64,000 nucleotides of DNA, taken from Fasciolopsis buskii (taxonomy: Eukaryota > Platyhelminthes > Trematoda > Plagiorchiida > Fasciolidae). The notes beneath the pieces are model-generated. The model was not told the DNA's origin. It saw nothing but the letters and a program-made list of their open reading frames with translations, and ran no database searches. Shown here in pieces: positions 1 to 12,649 of this stretch. The position numbers and the translations under genes are program-made. Location of the stretch: positions 124,001-188,000 of the forward strand of contig LUCM01007372.1 of the NCBI GenBank assembly GCA_008360955.1, read 5' to 3'. The first letter of the stretch is position 1. Each line of letters begins with the position of its first letter.

Positions 1-2387
1 TCCCGGCCTAAGTTTACGGCAGCCACGATCTTATCACGGATGGTAAAGGTTCTCTCGTGCTGGGGTTACGGTAACACATGACTAAATATCTGAGTTCAAA
101 TGTCACTTACACTGTCAAATTTCTGCCCCCACAAACCCATGAATCTTGGGAAATAAACATCCGCGCAAATATTCTTTCTCACTTTTGCAATAAAAACTTC
201 ACTTAGCGGAAATTGCTGAAAAAAATGTGCGATTTAATAGCTTTCAGTAATTTTTCTATCTGGATTGCCAATTATTTGGCCAAATTCATTTGGAACATGT
301 TTCCATTAGTTGACTTGTCGATCAGTTTCCTCATTCCGTTTCGGGCAGTTACGTGACCGTAGTTTCGTAATTGACACCAGCGACAACCCCGGATTTGGAC
401 GGAGGCGTCTGGCCAAGTTGACACCATAAACGTCAACACTACTATTGCTTTTCTGTAGTTATGAGACAGACCTTATTGGGAGTAAATCGATTGTTTGTCA
501 TTTATATCTCTTCAGGCTGTACACGCTTAATCTGGAGTTGGTAAATTAGCGAAATTTTCCGATACAAAGATCAAATAGTGCGATCAAAAATCATATCAAA
601 CTGCACGAGAGAGATTTGACGGGCAGTGGGCTGGATCAAACAGGTGAGTGTCTGAGCTTTGATGCTAGGATCGTGGCAGTCAGATTCGATTTATCAATCA
701 TGGACTGGACAAAGATTAGGAAATGCAAACGAGAATTCGGAAGAGAAGAATAGAAAAGAACAAACTCTTTTATCAGCAGGATTGATCTTACAACTGGAAG
801 CCCATTCGGTGTTGATTTGGTACTCTTAGTTCAATAAACCGAAGATCGTGAAATAGCTTTGCCTAACTCCACTGCCGATGTTTTCAGATAGTCAATTCCA
901 CTACTAAAAGAGACAAAATATTCACGGAAAGATTCATATTGATTACTGGATGATTAGCTTACAATCGCCTGTCATGAAATCATCATAAATTTTGATGTAT
1001 ACAACACACCAGGGGGCAACTTGAATTCCGTTGCCCGTAACACACGATATGTGAGTGAGCGTTTAAAGTACTCGCACCGCCAAACAATGCCTAGATGGTT
1101 AATGAGATTACTGATTTAGATGAGTTCTGTTATCAATCGGAACAGAGACAAAACAGTTTGCAAATATATATATATATGCATGTAATCAGACTCGATGTAC
1201 ACCTCTTGATTGGCTAGGCTCCTGATTGGCCATCTTGACCTTATCGATCTAGTATGAGTACCTTTTGCCGTTATGCTCTTTCCAAATTGCTTCTGAAGCA
1301 ATCGCTTAAACTTCCCTTCTGTCTAAGCTTACTGCCCTGATATATCACGGACTTCTCACTCCGCCTGAAGGAAATGTTCATGCAGGCTGTACCATCAAGT
1401 GACCACTCTCTGAGAGATGACCCATTCCGCTCTTACTGACTGACAACATACGATGTTCTGCAACGAAATTCCCGTATCTTTCTCTCATTCAGGGGTCCCG
1501 GACACATGTTTACACCCCTAAGATCTAAAACCAATAGTCGTGATTGAACCCATCTATTGAGAGCTCACTTTTGCGCTTTACTGCATAACTTTTGGACAAG
1601 CGACAAGCAACGGCTTACGGCAGCGTGGAGCTGCCCCATTGGGTACAAAAGTGAGCAGAAACTACTTAGGCTTGGACGCTACCCACCCGCAACTTCCATT
1701 TCGTCCCTTGCTAGTTATTCTCACTAACCTTTCGTACTTGACCAGTGATCAAAAAAATTTATTATTAAGAAAGTTTTTTGCCTATTGGAGGATAAGGAAA
1801 TGTGAATGCCTCGAGGGGCATTAACAGTATTGCACATGCAAAGTTCCACGTATCGTATATAGGTTCATCTTCTCCATCTGCAAAAACATTGGTGTAATGT
1901 TTTGCTAGTTTATTTGAGATCATTTTATTTCGGTATCAACCTCGCGATGGTTTGGTCATTTGTTAAGATAATGCATGTTGCCGATCGCAATAGATAGGAA
2001 AGAGTTTGCAGCTATGAGAAGACTGAAGATGATGTCATTATCCGTATAAACTTTTTCTCCTCTAGCTAGCCTGGCTATATTCACAGGTAACCGCCAAAAA
2101 GCGCTGATTGATTAGTTACGCGGCACAACCCTCAGCTATTCTGGTGCATGCGTAGTAATACCACAAAACTGATGGCCCTCGTTCTTTCTCACACAGTACT
2201 TTTCACCTTTTTCTCGTTCCGTTGTTGGATGAAGGGTAATGTTACACTAGGTCAAGTTATTCTCTGTCAGATTTATTGCACCAGTTTCAACCAGCGACCG
2301 TAATCCACTTCCGCTAAAATCAGAGGTTTGTATTCCCCAGACAGCATTTCACTCATTTAGACAATCTTGACGAATTTGTTCACTTCT
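1..2387. other. Non-coding stretch, nothing recognised
   Basis: No exon with convincing edges or family resemblance was found. A GTGAGT donor-like site follows ACAG at about 643-648, but no coding frame leads into it that I can defend. A short (TA)n run lies at about 1164-1177. The frames present are short and composition-driven. Confidence 0.5.
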
Positions 2388-2555
2388 TTTTCTTTTACTT
2401 TATTAATGATATAACAGTGTACATCATTTTGCAGAAAGGGGACTGCGGCCTGAAGAGAGCTGTTTCCAAATGTGGAAGTTGAACGGTTGCCGGGGCCTCG
2501 AACCCATCGACGTTCACGGTCAAAAGCCACAAACTTATCCGCTTGATCGCCGTCA
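2388..2555 (-). mobile_element. tRNA-derived SINE, family 1, minus copy
   Basis: Read on the minus strand it has a tRNA-like head with an A-box-like stretch (GGCGATCAAGCGGATAAG) and a B-box-like GGGTTCGAGGCCCC, then the family tail with a CAACTTCC segment and an AT-rich end close to AATGATGTACACTG followed by a TTAATAAAG-type run. The same order of motifs recurs at 8.79, 31.5, 38.7, 42.8 and 44.3 kb. It is diverged in the middle, so it is an old insertion. Confidence 0.7.
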
Positions 2556-3264
2556 TGTTTTTTCCACCTGAAAACATTCTTCTGTTCCGTCTTAAGCTCC
2601 TTGTTTGAAAGTTTGTTTTCTCATGGGTTTTTATGAATTACTGAGCACCAATGCCAAAAGTGTTACAGATTCATTCAGTTCGATTTTGGTCGTTTGCTGC
2701 TCCACAGAAACTTTGGCCAATCAGCAACGATTTTGCTGTTGAGTAGACAATATCGACATTTGGAAGAACAGAGGGAGAGTTCTGCGAATCACCGGATGCG
2801 GTGTCTGTGATGGGGTCTCCAGTTCCATGACTTTAATTAAAGGCAGCCGATCTGTGCACTTTTTCGAGAACTATTGCAAATGCTTCTTAAGACCGAAATA
2901 ACTGCAGGATAAGCCCTTAAAACTTAGTGGTCTTCACTTCTAAAGCATGGCAATGTTTCTCTGATTAAAACAAGTACTTCATTGCTCTATATTATCTCTG
3001 TCCACTCACTCCATTGATGACTCCAGAAAATCTGCTGAGCCTTGTCCATCATCAAGCTTGTCAATAACTATTTGTTAAATTAAATTACTTTATCTTATAG
3101 AACAGCATTTTGTCGTTTGAAATGAACAGGACATGCCGTCACTAACCACTGAAATTCCTCAAGTCATACCACCGACGACTCCTCTCAGTCTGTTTATAGA
3201 CCAGACAAGTCAGTTGTGAGTGCTTTTCGTTCGTAGTTCACTGTTACCATCAAGTCCACAAAGC
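2556..3264. other. Non-coding stretch, nothing recognised
   Basis: Unique-looking AT-rich sequence between a SINE and an RT relic. I see no gene, tRNA or repeat motif. Confidence 0.4.
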
Positions 3265-3271
3265 TTATGCG

Positions 3272-3664
3272 TTGGACGTTTTCTGCATGTCTGCTAAATT
3301 TGACCGGGTTTTGCTGTTCCAATTCGTTACAGGCTTGGAAACATTTGTTTATCCTCAGCCAATTCGACATGGCTACCTGATTACGTCTCCAACGGAACTT
3401 GTGCACAAGACTAGAAATCGAGCGACATCTACAACTTTGACAAAGAACTTAGCAGGTATTCCTGAAGGATATCGTTCTTATTTTATGTCTTCCGCTGCTA
3501 CCCGTGGTCGCTCATCGAGTTATTCTTGTTGTGTATTGAACTACGCTGATGATTTTGTCCTCCATCGTTTGGAATTTGGAACAAAATTTCCTTATTTTTT
3601 CCGGGAACCTTTTACAAACATAAGGGTTTTCAATTCATCTTCGGTTAACTCACAATTGTTGTGA
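3272..3664 (+). pseudogene. Non-LTR retrotransposon reverse transcriptase relic
   Basis: An open frame of about 130 codons reads as a damaged RT palm region. In order it shows a motif-A-like K-F-D-R-V (family form AFD.V), a Y-P-Q-P-I...G-Y-L-I-T-S linker as in CR1/L2 elements, S-T-T-L-T-K-N then G-I-P-E-G (motif B, usually GIPQG), and Y-A-D-D-F (motif C, intact catalytic Asp pair). Sequence before motif A and after motif C does not continue as a LINE in any frame I could follow, so this is a fragment of about 0.3-0.4 kb. It differs from the LINE at 24.6 kb, whose motif C is degenerate. The frame happens to be open, but its truncation at both ends makes function very unlikely. Confidence 0.6.
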
Positions 3665-5740
3665 GAATCTGTTTATTTTTTCAAACATTTTTTTCATGCA
3701 ATCCTTACTTCGTCAACAGAAAACCGCACAATATTGATAAAAGGTTGCGGTAGTTATCTGACATTCCAGTCTATGCGATAAGTTTAGAACAATTTAAGGC
3801 TGATCTTATCGCAAATGCTTTTTCGCTTACCAATCGATTTCCTGTGATGTTTCCTACTGTTACCAGTCATTTTTTGGTCGATATTTAAAGGGATATTACG
3901 AAACGATAAACTGATGCCCGTCTACGACTGGTGGTATGCCTTCAACGGAACTGGAGGGATCAGCTGTAAAAACAATTGCAACCTGCATTCATCTATGTGT
4001 GGAAAGAAAATGTGTTTACTTTCTGTACAGTGATTTATTACAGTACAATACGGAAAGTATAAACCCCTCGAGCGAACGTCTGCACGACGTGTAGCGGCCA
4101 AACTGACACAGACCAAAACAGAGGCGGATCCAAATTGCTACGGTACTATTTGGAACAAATTACTCATGTACAATAATCAAACCCCAACACTGTTCCTTTG
4201 GAGCCCTATTACTCCAGTTCCCGACACCAAATCAAGTGAGCAACAAACAACGTCAAACAAAGTCAACGAATGGCAAATCGACGCTCGGGGCACTGGCGAG
4301 AGTCCAGGATGGGTCAAGGGTACAGTCAAACTGATGCGATAGACCAAAAAACGGGATTGGTCCCAGGGAACGCAGTTGCTAAGACGTGGATGATAAGTAA
4401 GAGGAAACGTCAATGGTTGACTCGAGTTTCTCTTGGGAACTGTTTACACACACTCAGACCGGCTTCAACTTACGTCTGGCGCAATTCGCAGTAAGTATTC
4501 ATTAGATCCTGACTGTTTCTGAATGTATTCGAGTTCTTACAGTTTCCAGATGCGTTCCATTAAAATTTTTATGATCACTCACACTGTCTTTTATGAGTTT
4601 CCCATATCTTAATTTCTGATCAAGTAGCCAGAGTCATCCGTTGAATGCAATGCAGATACTTGTCCACGCGAATGTCAAGCCAACTGAATGGCGCTTTTAC
4701 TGGGGCCACAAACTGGGACTTGAACTCGGATGAATAATCGCCACCTATTGAACGCAATTTGGAAGGCATGGTAGTTAATCAGCTTGAAATTGTTGCACCC
4801 CTATTCACTCTCTTTTTTGACCTTGATGAAGTCTCACTGGGATGGGTAACTTGCAACCCACCTACTGAATCAACTTCACCGTCGCGATTCCAGGACATTT
4901 AGTTACGGATTGAGGCTGCTGACAAACTGTTTTCTTGATAGGAAGCGTTTTCTTTTGAAAACGGAACTATATTCGAATGAGTACTTTCGAGAATACTAGC
5001 CGATCACTGTGTAATTGTGGCTAAACGAATTATTTTAGCCTCAGTTCTCAATGAGTTTCGTTGTTCTCGACTCGTTTTGTTATTCCAAACCAATTCAATC
5101 CTCAAGCCACAAAAATTCTGGTTTGACTTTTGATTGCGAAGGTAAAGTACGGCTGATTTATGTGCCTTCCTCCTGGATTGAACCTCGTTCTGATTCTCTG
5201 CGTTTGTGAATATTTTAGCAACCATGCTCCATTAGACCTAGTTGGAACAGTTCGGCCGTTGCCTATGTAAAGTGACAAGTTGAGATAAACAAAAAGATTG
5301 TACCATAGCAATATCAAAATTCTTCCTAAGGAATCTTAAACGAACATTCGTGAAAGGAACAACGTGATGCTTTTTATTGTAATAAGTGGACGGTGAACTG
5401 TTCGCCTGGAACGCCTTCTAGTATTGGAAATTGCGAATTCGGTAAACTAGATTGAAAGACACGATCGGAATAGCTGATTGCTAGTTCTTTGGTGGTCCAG
5501 AAAAGAATACGATTAAGCTGATTAGAACCTCAGTTGCAGTTCGACGGGATCGCATGCGCACATATGTAGGAAGATTTATGATTGTACACTGGCCACCGTC
5601 CCCCTGACGATGGCGGTGGTGCCCGAACGATCAGAGACGGCCTGGCCCTAGGTGGAGACTTGGCCGTGAACTCCGAAGGTTGATGCCTGCGGATATTGCT
5701 AATCGGGCTCGCTCGGGTGCGTAGTTTTTGCCAATGAGGA
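3665..5740. other. Mostly unrecognised; possible decayed CUB-half exon end near 4488
   Basis: Near 4400-4488 a frame reading V-Y-T-H-S-D-R-L-Q-L-T-S-G-A-I-R runs into a strong GTAAGT. It resembles the ends of the CUB first-half exons at 32.8, 39.2, 45.2 and 59.8 kb, but lacks the cysteine and has an upstream stop. A GC-richer block at about 5590-5740 looks like an unidentified repeat. The rest shows nothing. Confidence 0.2.
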
Positions 5741-5749
5741 GGTCTCTGG

Positions 5750-5905
5750 ACAATCTGTTATGGCCAAGAGGCCAACATCATGACTTCCCCCTAAATGTTT
5801 ACCGGTTTGAATCTCCTCATCGCCGATTATCCCCCTAATCAGAAGCCCTCTGTTGGTCGCAAAAATGATGTGCATTTCCGTTTCCTTAAAAAATAAAATA
5901 AAACG
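5750..5905 (+). mobile_element. tRNA-SINE family 1, strongly diverged copy
   Basis: A-box-like TATGGCCAAGAGG and B-box-like CCGGTTTGAATCTCC are followed by the family tail order (CGCCGATTATCCCCC, AGAAGCCCTCTGTTGGTCGC, AATGATGTGCAT) and an A-rich end near 5885-5920. The order matches the copy at 8.79 kb, but identity is clearly lower than in the other copies. Confidence 0.5.
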
Positions 5906-7594
5906 ATAAAGATAAAAAAAGGAGAATCAAGATTTATCGGCGGAATGCTTTGTTAAGGAGGGGAAACATGTTTGTGTTTGTGAGCACATTAGTTTAACCA
6001 TCTGCTCCCAAGCACTAGATAACTAAGAAGTAACCGAACGGGATTGAGTTGCATTGTATTTTACCAGAATGTACGCAAGACTTCAGTAAGTCCAAAAAAA
6101 CGCATTTCAGTCAAACAAGACGAGGAAAAACAACTAAGGTTGTCAACTTGGAATCAGAATAAAAACACAAAATGCAAAAAATGTCTTATTGATGGAGAAT
6201 ATTTTCGTCGTAATCTTTCTTCCAGCAACCGGGATTCATGTGAGGTACGAAACAAAGGGATCGTGATGAACGCTGATACAAGAACGAATCACCGTAAATG
6301 CCAACAGAGTTAATTAATGGGAACAATTTGTTAATAGGTCATTAAGTAAGGGATGAATGGGATGTGATAGAATTTCAGTGAATAACTTTCTGGAGACATT
6401 TACACCTCAGCCCCATAACAACGAGTCCCAATGCAACATAGGGAAACCATGGGAGCAAATCAGAATGACGGTACCCGGGGAACAAAAATGCCAACGGCTT
6501 CAAAATTAGCAACTTATAAATGAGAGGTTTATTTGAATCAGGATGTAATTATCTATAGAAAGGTTATCAGGAAGACACATTGATCAGGCCAATAAATGGC
6601 GGACAAAATCTAGTTGACTTCAGCTGACAAAACACGTAGTCAAGTTGACCGATTCTTCGTCTACCAGCTGGGGTTCGATTTGGAGATTGGTTTTACATGA
6701 GCATCGCACATTTTAGTTTGAAACGCGAACCGGAGATAGGCGATTTAAAGCAAAACACCTTGGACAGCAAAATAATCCCACTTGATTCCACTTATATGCA
6801 GGTGTAGGGTCCAGCATTGTAGAATTGGCGTGACAAAATAATCTTTCGGCTGAATGCAAGCTGAGATTTGTTCGCATATTGATTGATTAGACCGGGTTTT
6901 TGGCTGTTCACGGTCATTTGGTCCTCAAGACTAACGATGAAAGATTTCATGTGCACACTCTAGCCACATTTTTGGTGGAATCAAAAATGAAATAGAATAG
7001 AATAGAAAGGAAATAATGCTGTTTTTGCAGGAGTTCAGAATATCGCAAACCTGTATTATTTTGACACACGTCCTATACTTATTGATTACACATGTCTCTT
7101 ATAGTTATCGGACGCGCGTGACACATTTGGAAACGTAGCACGTGTCATACGAGTGGGGTATTTTCACACCAGCAAAATTAAACAATAAAGCCCTTATTGC
7201 CAGTTGTTTAAGATATTAGGGTTTTTATATTTTACAAAGCAGTCAGAAGTAACCTTCTAATTATGTCGTGGGAACAATTTTCATGAGAAAAAATAACTTC
7301 ATTTTACCTCAGCAGTCACTGACATCTGCTGATAGCGACATGAATTAGTACACGTGACGAAATACTTCTTGTATTTTGTGAAGAAAATAAATTGAAATTT
7401 GGATTGAATTGTGAACTATAATCAATTCGGTTTGTGTTTCATGCTGGTAGCTAATATTGTACAATGAACGTCTGTGTTCATCGTTGAACGAAAGTTTCAA
7501 AGCCAAACACGCAAGCGATTCCTAAGCAGTATACGAACAACGCTGCACTCTTTGATTGATAAATTTTTATTACAATATTATTAGTGCACACGTA
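5906..7594. other. Non-coding stretch, nothing recognised
   Basis: AT-rich unique-looking sequence. A lysine-rich frame near 6044-6313 has no splice edges or family resemblance and is treated as chance. No repeats recognised. Confidence 0.4.
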
Positions 7595-7762
7595 TAAATA
7601 AACATACATATATACATACATATTTTATGCAGTTTTGTTCGCATCAGCAGATACTACTTGCATTTTCTCGCTATTCTGGTGGCGTCCTGCCATCGCTTCT
7701 TTGGTTGGCTCAGGCCAGCTGACAAATAATTATCAACGAATCACAGCTGTGATTCTTCTGTG
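7595..7762 (-). repeat. Dispersed repeat with an 18-nt perfect palindrome and TATA-type microsatellite end
   Basis: It contains GAATCACAGCTGTGATTC (7738-7755), a perfect palindrome. Read on the minus strand, the sequence around the palindrome (CCACAGAAGAATCACAGCTG, TTCGTTGATAATTATTTGTC, then ..GCCTGAGCCAACC) is nearly repeated at 16399-16465 on the plus strand. Farther along is a stretch like AAGTAGTATCTGCTGATGCG next to a TATA/CATA microsatellite, again as in the 16.5-kb copy. It is a small non-coding mobile or foldback element; class unknown. Confidence 0.6.
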
Positions 7763-8789
7763 GACTTTTCAATGAGTAGCTTCCTTGCTCACTCCTGAAT
7801 ATGTAATTCTGAGTATAACTTTTTGTTATTGGAGCTGCCTGATTTGGGGTCCTTGGTTCTGACTGGTCAGTCGTCACGCTAATAGGATGTCACATGCTGC
7901 TTACAGGGATCGATCTAGGTCTCGTTGTTAGTGAAATGACGTAAATAACGTTGATAAATGACACACTTGACTGGCCGCAGTAGCAACTAAGCTTACTGAA
8001 ATTATCTTGCCGTTGTTTGATTGATTTTGTGCACTACGCGTGATCAGGTGTAACAACGCCTCGGCATGCCAAACCTATTGGTGCGTATGCGTTGCCTGAC
8101 AAATTCGTGATCGATTAGCTTAGTGACCCAGCTCCGTAGTCTGTTTACTGGATGAATAGACATGCCATTCTTCTTTGGACCTGTTTTGTTCACTGCTAAC
8201 TGCAAACTGAGATTCATGCAACAGTTTGTAAAACTTCTAGTCGGACAATTAAATCCATTAGTTTCTGCTCATCTGGATGTACATTTCCTGAACACTAGTC
8301 AAAGTACCAGACAATCGACGTCCGAAAGTCTGTTTTCACTTAGTTCATAGGCGGTGGAAAGTAGAACATTTGTCCACATCTACTTAATCTGATTTACCTG
8401 TTCAGGCCTGAGGACCCCTTGGATAGCTCCGAAGGGTAAACAATCTAATGTATGTACTGGGGAGGTCTTGGAATGAAATTAGGTCTGGTAACTCCAGTCG
8501 GCCAGGAAATCAGTTCTTTGGTTCGCTATCTTTTGGTGAACCTACAGCTGAGGTGAATTCTAGTGATTTAAACTAATCATCGATCAATATTTCTCAACAA
8601 ACTGGTTTACATCAACAGTTGATTCCGCCTACTCAAGTGATAACATTTGATTGTAAAACTTGCTTTGAGAAAGACTACCCACGGAAGTCGAAACGTCGGC
8701 ACATTACATCTACCAACAACGCTGTGTTATTAACACTATATCATTCTCAATTAACAATATTCTCCCCCTATTTTCTGATGAACTTGGCA
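7763..8789. other. Non-coding; hairpin plus GAAACGTCGGC motif at 8673-8700
   Basis: No gene seen. At 8673-8700 a GACT/AGTC stem is followed directly by GAAA and CGTCGGC, which resembles the stem II and 3' core of hammerhead ribozymes found in PLE-type elements. The CTGATGA core is not recognisable upstream, so at most this is a remnant. Confidence 0.25.
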
Positions 8790-8958
8790 GGCGGTGGCCA
8801 AGCGGATATGGTCGTGGCGTTTGGACGTGAAGATCGCAGATTCGAATCCTCCCACTACCGGTCAACTTCCCCACTTGGCAGCCCTCCCCTGGCCGCGGCC
8901 CCCTTCCTGAAAAATAATGTACATTATGCTTTAATTAATAAAGGAAGTAAATGATTAA
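8790..8958 (+). mobile_element. tRNA-derived SINE, family 1, well-preserved copy
   Basis: The tRNA-like head starts GCGGTGGCCAAGCGGATA (A-box region) and has a B box in CAGATTCGAATCCTCCCAC. The tRNA-unrelated body is CCGGTCAACTTCCCCACTTGG, CAGCCCTCCCCTGGCCGCGG and CCCCCTTCCTGAAAAATAATG. The 3' end is TTAATTAATAAAGGAAGTAAATG. It serves as the best local reference for the family. It would be transcribed by RNA polymerase III and rely on a LINE for mobility; the partner LINE is not identified. A 111-codon frame across it is fortuitous. Confidence 0.85.
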
Positions 8959-9095
8959 AGAATAGATAAATCCCAAGAGTATTCGGTATCGACATCCGCT
9001 ATGCACAGAGATGCGTAGAGACGTATTTACAATGTAGTGATTTTTGATTTACCAATCGAATTTTCCATTCCTTACCAAACTGATTTTATACACAG

Positions 9096-9249
9096 GAAGT
9101 ATGTCTGGGTCCTTCACATCACGATGCAAATCTTTTGGCGCCATCGGCATCAAGCGTGAATTCTTCTTTCGTGAACGAGAGCAGCAGAAGAGGCATGGAG
9201 AATCTCCAGGTTGCGGATTAACGAAGGACCATCTTTACCGTGGCTGGCC
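9096..9249 (+). CDS. Possible internal exon, product unknown
   Basis: A frame of about 51 codons is bounded by a plausible acceptor (TTTTATACACAG) and a strong GTGAGTAA donor at 9250. The translation begins G-S-M-S-G-S-F-T-S-R-C and contains a charged stretch F-F-F-R-E-R-E-Q-Q-K-R-H. I do not recognise a domain, and it does not look like the CUB-half exons farther along. Its only support is the open frame plus good splice edges. Chance is a real alternative, because short frames with GT/AG edges are common in sequence of this composition. Confidence 0.25.
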
Positions 9250-11655
9250 GTGAGTAAAATAGGGTCGCCTTAACAGAATTATGCAGCCACGGGAAACAGG
9301 TACACTTTTCGGGATGTGGGTTATGACGTATCAAGCATTCTTTCTACAAAATAACAAACTTCCTTAGTGGTAGTATGACTTATTGCGTGTGGCCTGTATT
9401 TCAATGATGTCATATTCTATTTCCCTTTTTGAAACTTTGGGCAAGAGCACTGACGTACTAACGGATTTTCTTCAGGTGAGCCCTTGTTTGACCGCAGGTT
9501 ACAGTCTGGACTCTGATCAGTAGTGTCCACAAATCAATAAGATCAGGACTACCAGTCACCAGCTCGCAAGAACGCAGTGTTTCGCTTTGCTGCAATAAAG
9601 GTAAGGTTTTTTTGAGTAAAAGCTATGGGTGGTTTGCCATAGGATAGCGATCTTTGATTTGGACTCCCAGGCTATAAAACTCCACGGAAGAATAATGAGT
9701 TGCAACGGACAGTCGACAACATGGAAGATCAGTCTAAGAGATCCGATGCGCGTGGTGAAAACTGCGAAAACATCTCGTCTTCTTTCTCCTTGATCTCGCC
9801 TGCCTTCTCCCCATCGACTGGATTTCGATGGTTCAGGATATCGAAACTGGTCATTGCAATGCATACATATATATATATGTGCATACTGAAATGCGATTAT
9901 AAGCATGCTTTTAATTGAAGTGCTCATTTTGCTATTATTTTCGACCCACTCACCGAAGTTGGTAAAATAGTTGTACCTGACTGTGCTCGTCTCCTAACGA
10001 AGTCTGTTAATGTCGATGAATTAGATCACATCGTGGAGAATCTTGTTTGAGTTAGCCATTCCTCTTGTCAAACCAGTAAGGCTGAGATTTGCTTAGTTAG
10101 AACAAAATCGGCGCTAAAAATCGATTCGCCAAATGAGTGCAAGGGTAGCATAACGTGACTGGCCAGTTTGCAATCAAACCAAATTCGGTTGTCAGTCTAT
10201 TTCAAAACTGCTTAGATAAGGCAGATCATCAGTGGGGTTCAGATGGTATTTCGTCCTGAAAAAAGATCTGCATATCCAGGGGATGAAACAACGGGCAAAA
10301 ATTTGGATGGAATCTTTAGAGTAAATGCACACATTCGCTGTTCACCCAGGAATGAAGCTAAGAAATTCCAGCATACTGAACACAATCAGGGAAATCAAAG
10401 ATGTTGCAAACTGCGGAGGCTGAGTAATGTTCATACTAGAAGCATCATGAATCAAAATGTTTGAAAATAAATGCATATATATACATACGTATATGCATAT
10501 ACATGTGTGCAGGTGAGGGGAAGTGATCGTTTAGCACACCAGCAACTGAAAGGGAAGTGACTTTATCGCGAGTAGTTTCACCTGAAGCAGACCTGTACTA
10601 GTGATTGCGTAGATAATGCTAAATTTTGCGAGTAGCGAAAATCTGAAGACGAAAATCAACTCCCGTTAGCAGCTGTGACCGATTACTAACCTCTGTTCTC
10701 AATGACTTATTTCGTTCTCACTTGTGCAGAATCTGTGAAATTGTCAATCTAGGCAACAACCACCGATTTCCCTACGTTTACTAATCCGCACCCCTGAACA
10801 ACCCCCAATGAAATCGCCTTTAACCTAACCAACTGGAGTGAACATCGCTAGCGTTCAAGAAGAAAAATACACGCGCGGCCAAAATACAACATTATCTACG
10901 TGAATAAATTCATCTCATGTGCACCAGACAAGCAGAATCGCATCTTTGATAATGTGATTGGCATGTACGTCGAGTTGGTTTCATCACATTTTATAGAAAC
11001 ACACCATACAGTGTGATATAATTTCTGTGTTAAAGAGTGCAGTTTTACATTTGTGTGAGAATAGTAAGTGCTGCACAGCTGAATCTTATGACTAGCACTT
11101 TTTGACACATTAAATGCGAAGCCATAAGTTTTGTTCCAAGCTTGTTTTTCAACTGCATAACGTGTCAACTCAGAAATTCCTGGATCGAGCCCTACAACCA
11201 ATGACCCGGGGTATTTTTAAGGAATTCTGTCCCCTGTTTCTGTTCAGTTTCTTAAAGTTATAATACTACTTTTAAGCTTGTACTGTGACCCATATGGGTA
11301 TCAACTGAGCTAACCTATTGATTAAATGAATGCTGTTACACTTGAACAGGTCTTAATTCTGATGAGAAATTTCCATTTATTCATGTCAAAATAATTCCTA
11401 CTGTAGCATTGCAGAGCTAATTGGCACAGAAACAGGCCTATGACATATCACATTTGATTTCATAGCTATTTCTATCTAGTGGCTGGATAAAACGTTTCGC
11501 CGACCTCGTTGAATCCATCTTTTTAGTTCACTAGTGACCTGCTCTTTTCTAAATTTAAATCCCATTGGCTATTTGCATTTACGCAAACCACGGTTCCGTA
11601 GGCCTCTCCTTCTATTGGTTGTCATCTCTGTGTCATTTTTTCTCGTTTCTGCTAG
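9250..11655. other. Non-coding stretch with TA-type microsatellites
   Basis: (TA)n/(CATA)n runs lie at about 9866-9880 and 10472-10505. No domain-bearing frame or SINE head was recognised. Frames on both strands near 9.5-9.9 and 10.9-11.2 kb lack splice edges and family resemblance. Confidence 0.4.
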
Positions 11656-11864
11656 AGATACCTTGGGACTGTCCTAACGGTCGATTGCGCTTTTGGCTAC
11701 GGATAAGGCCTCGGAGATATACATATATACGTTGGTATTTTGACATGACACCTCCAAGTCGTGTTTTATTGTTAGAGTTATTCATTAGTCATGCCAACAG
11801 CCCTATTAAGAGAAGGTGCCTAATCTCGGTTTCGGGACACACGCTGATCGAAGACAATATCTGA
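11656..11864 (+). CDS. CUB-like first-half exon candidate 1
   Basis: The acceptor TTTCTGCTAG precedes a frame that starts with two nucleotides of a split codon, the same phase as the better exon at 59678. The translation has an early cysteine in W-D-C-P-N-G-R-L, then R-Y-T-Y-I-R-W-Y-F-D and P-P-S-R-V-L-L-L-E-L-F. This fits the CUB order of first Cys, aromatic strand around the second Cys, then a hydrophobic strand. The second cysteine is missing (W in its place). No clear GT donor follows the hydrophobic strand; the frame reads on to a stop at 11862. No signal exon was found upstream. CUB domains are extracellular beta-sandwiches of about 110 residues with two disulfides. The call is by pattern only. 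Confidence 0.35.
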
Positions 11865-12649
11865 CTTCCGGAAAAGGGTCGGTTTGGCATCACTTTCCCT
11901 CAACTCAATCAACAAACGAAATCCTTCGTTCTCAAATTGATTTCTTGAAATAATGTGAATGAGGGCCGTGAACCGACCGGAGTGGTCTAACTAGATCAGA
12001 GGCCAAGTAAGATAAAAGTAACTGAAGATTCTGGATTTCAATCCTGAATGCAGTACAGGCTATTACAAATCATTTCGACTAAAATTATTGGTCTGAGAAT
12101 ATGTGCAACTGGCTTGCAGATCCTAAATAAAAGCTGTCATTCTTTTCAACTGCAAACAAAAGTCCGGGACGAATCGATGAGAAATACTGCCACGAAGCTT
12201 TACTCCCAGTTGTCCCATAATCTAATGCGGTCTTCCTGCTCTGAAATTAGGTGTAAGCCTAAGCTCCGATCAGTGTGGCATCTCGGATCTGGTTGAATCG
12301 CCACTTTGTTGGGGCAGCTGCAATGACTTACTTAAGACGAATTCAGTAGACGAACTTTAGTAGGGAAATTTTGCAACTAGACGTGGAGATGTGAACAGGT
12401 CATTTCTGCGGATGTTTCCACATTAATTACTTTTACCTGAGATACATGGACCTGTTGGTATTCGTAAAACCGACCTTACAAAACATTTATTGCGAAGCGA
12501 TTGCGGTTCCAGTCAGCTTACCCAACTGGTTGGTGTTATTGCGATGGTTATGGCTTTTTGGTGCAGAGTGAATGAAGATGCCTCCTAGAAAATGAGTAAA
12601 TTGGGTTTAGCTGGGTTCTTGAATTTAGGTCTGACACAAGCAAATTATA

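Noticed and set aside
8790..8870. Intact tRNA gene
   Set aside because: A and B boxes are present, but the acceptor and anticodon stems do not close and the same sequence continues into a SINE body in several copies.
8619..8954. 111-codon frame across a SINE
   Set aside because: It covers the tRNA-like head and SINE body, which are non-coding.
9556..9927. 123-codon minus frame
   Set aside because: No domain and overlaps a TA microsatellite; composition is not protein-like.
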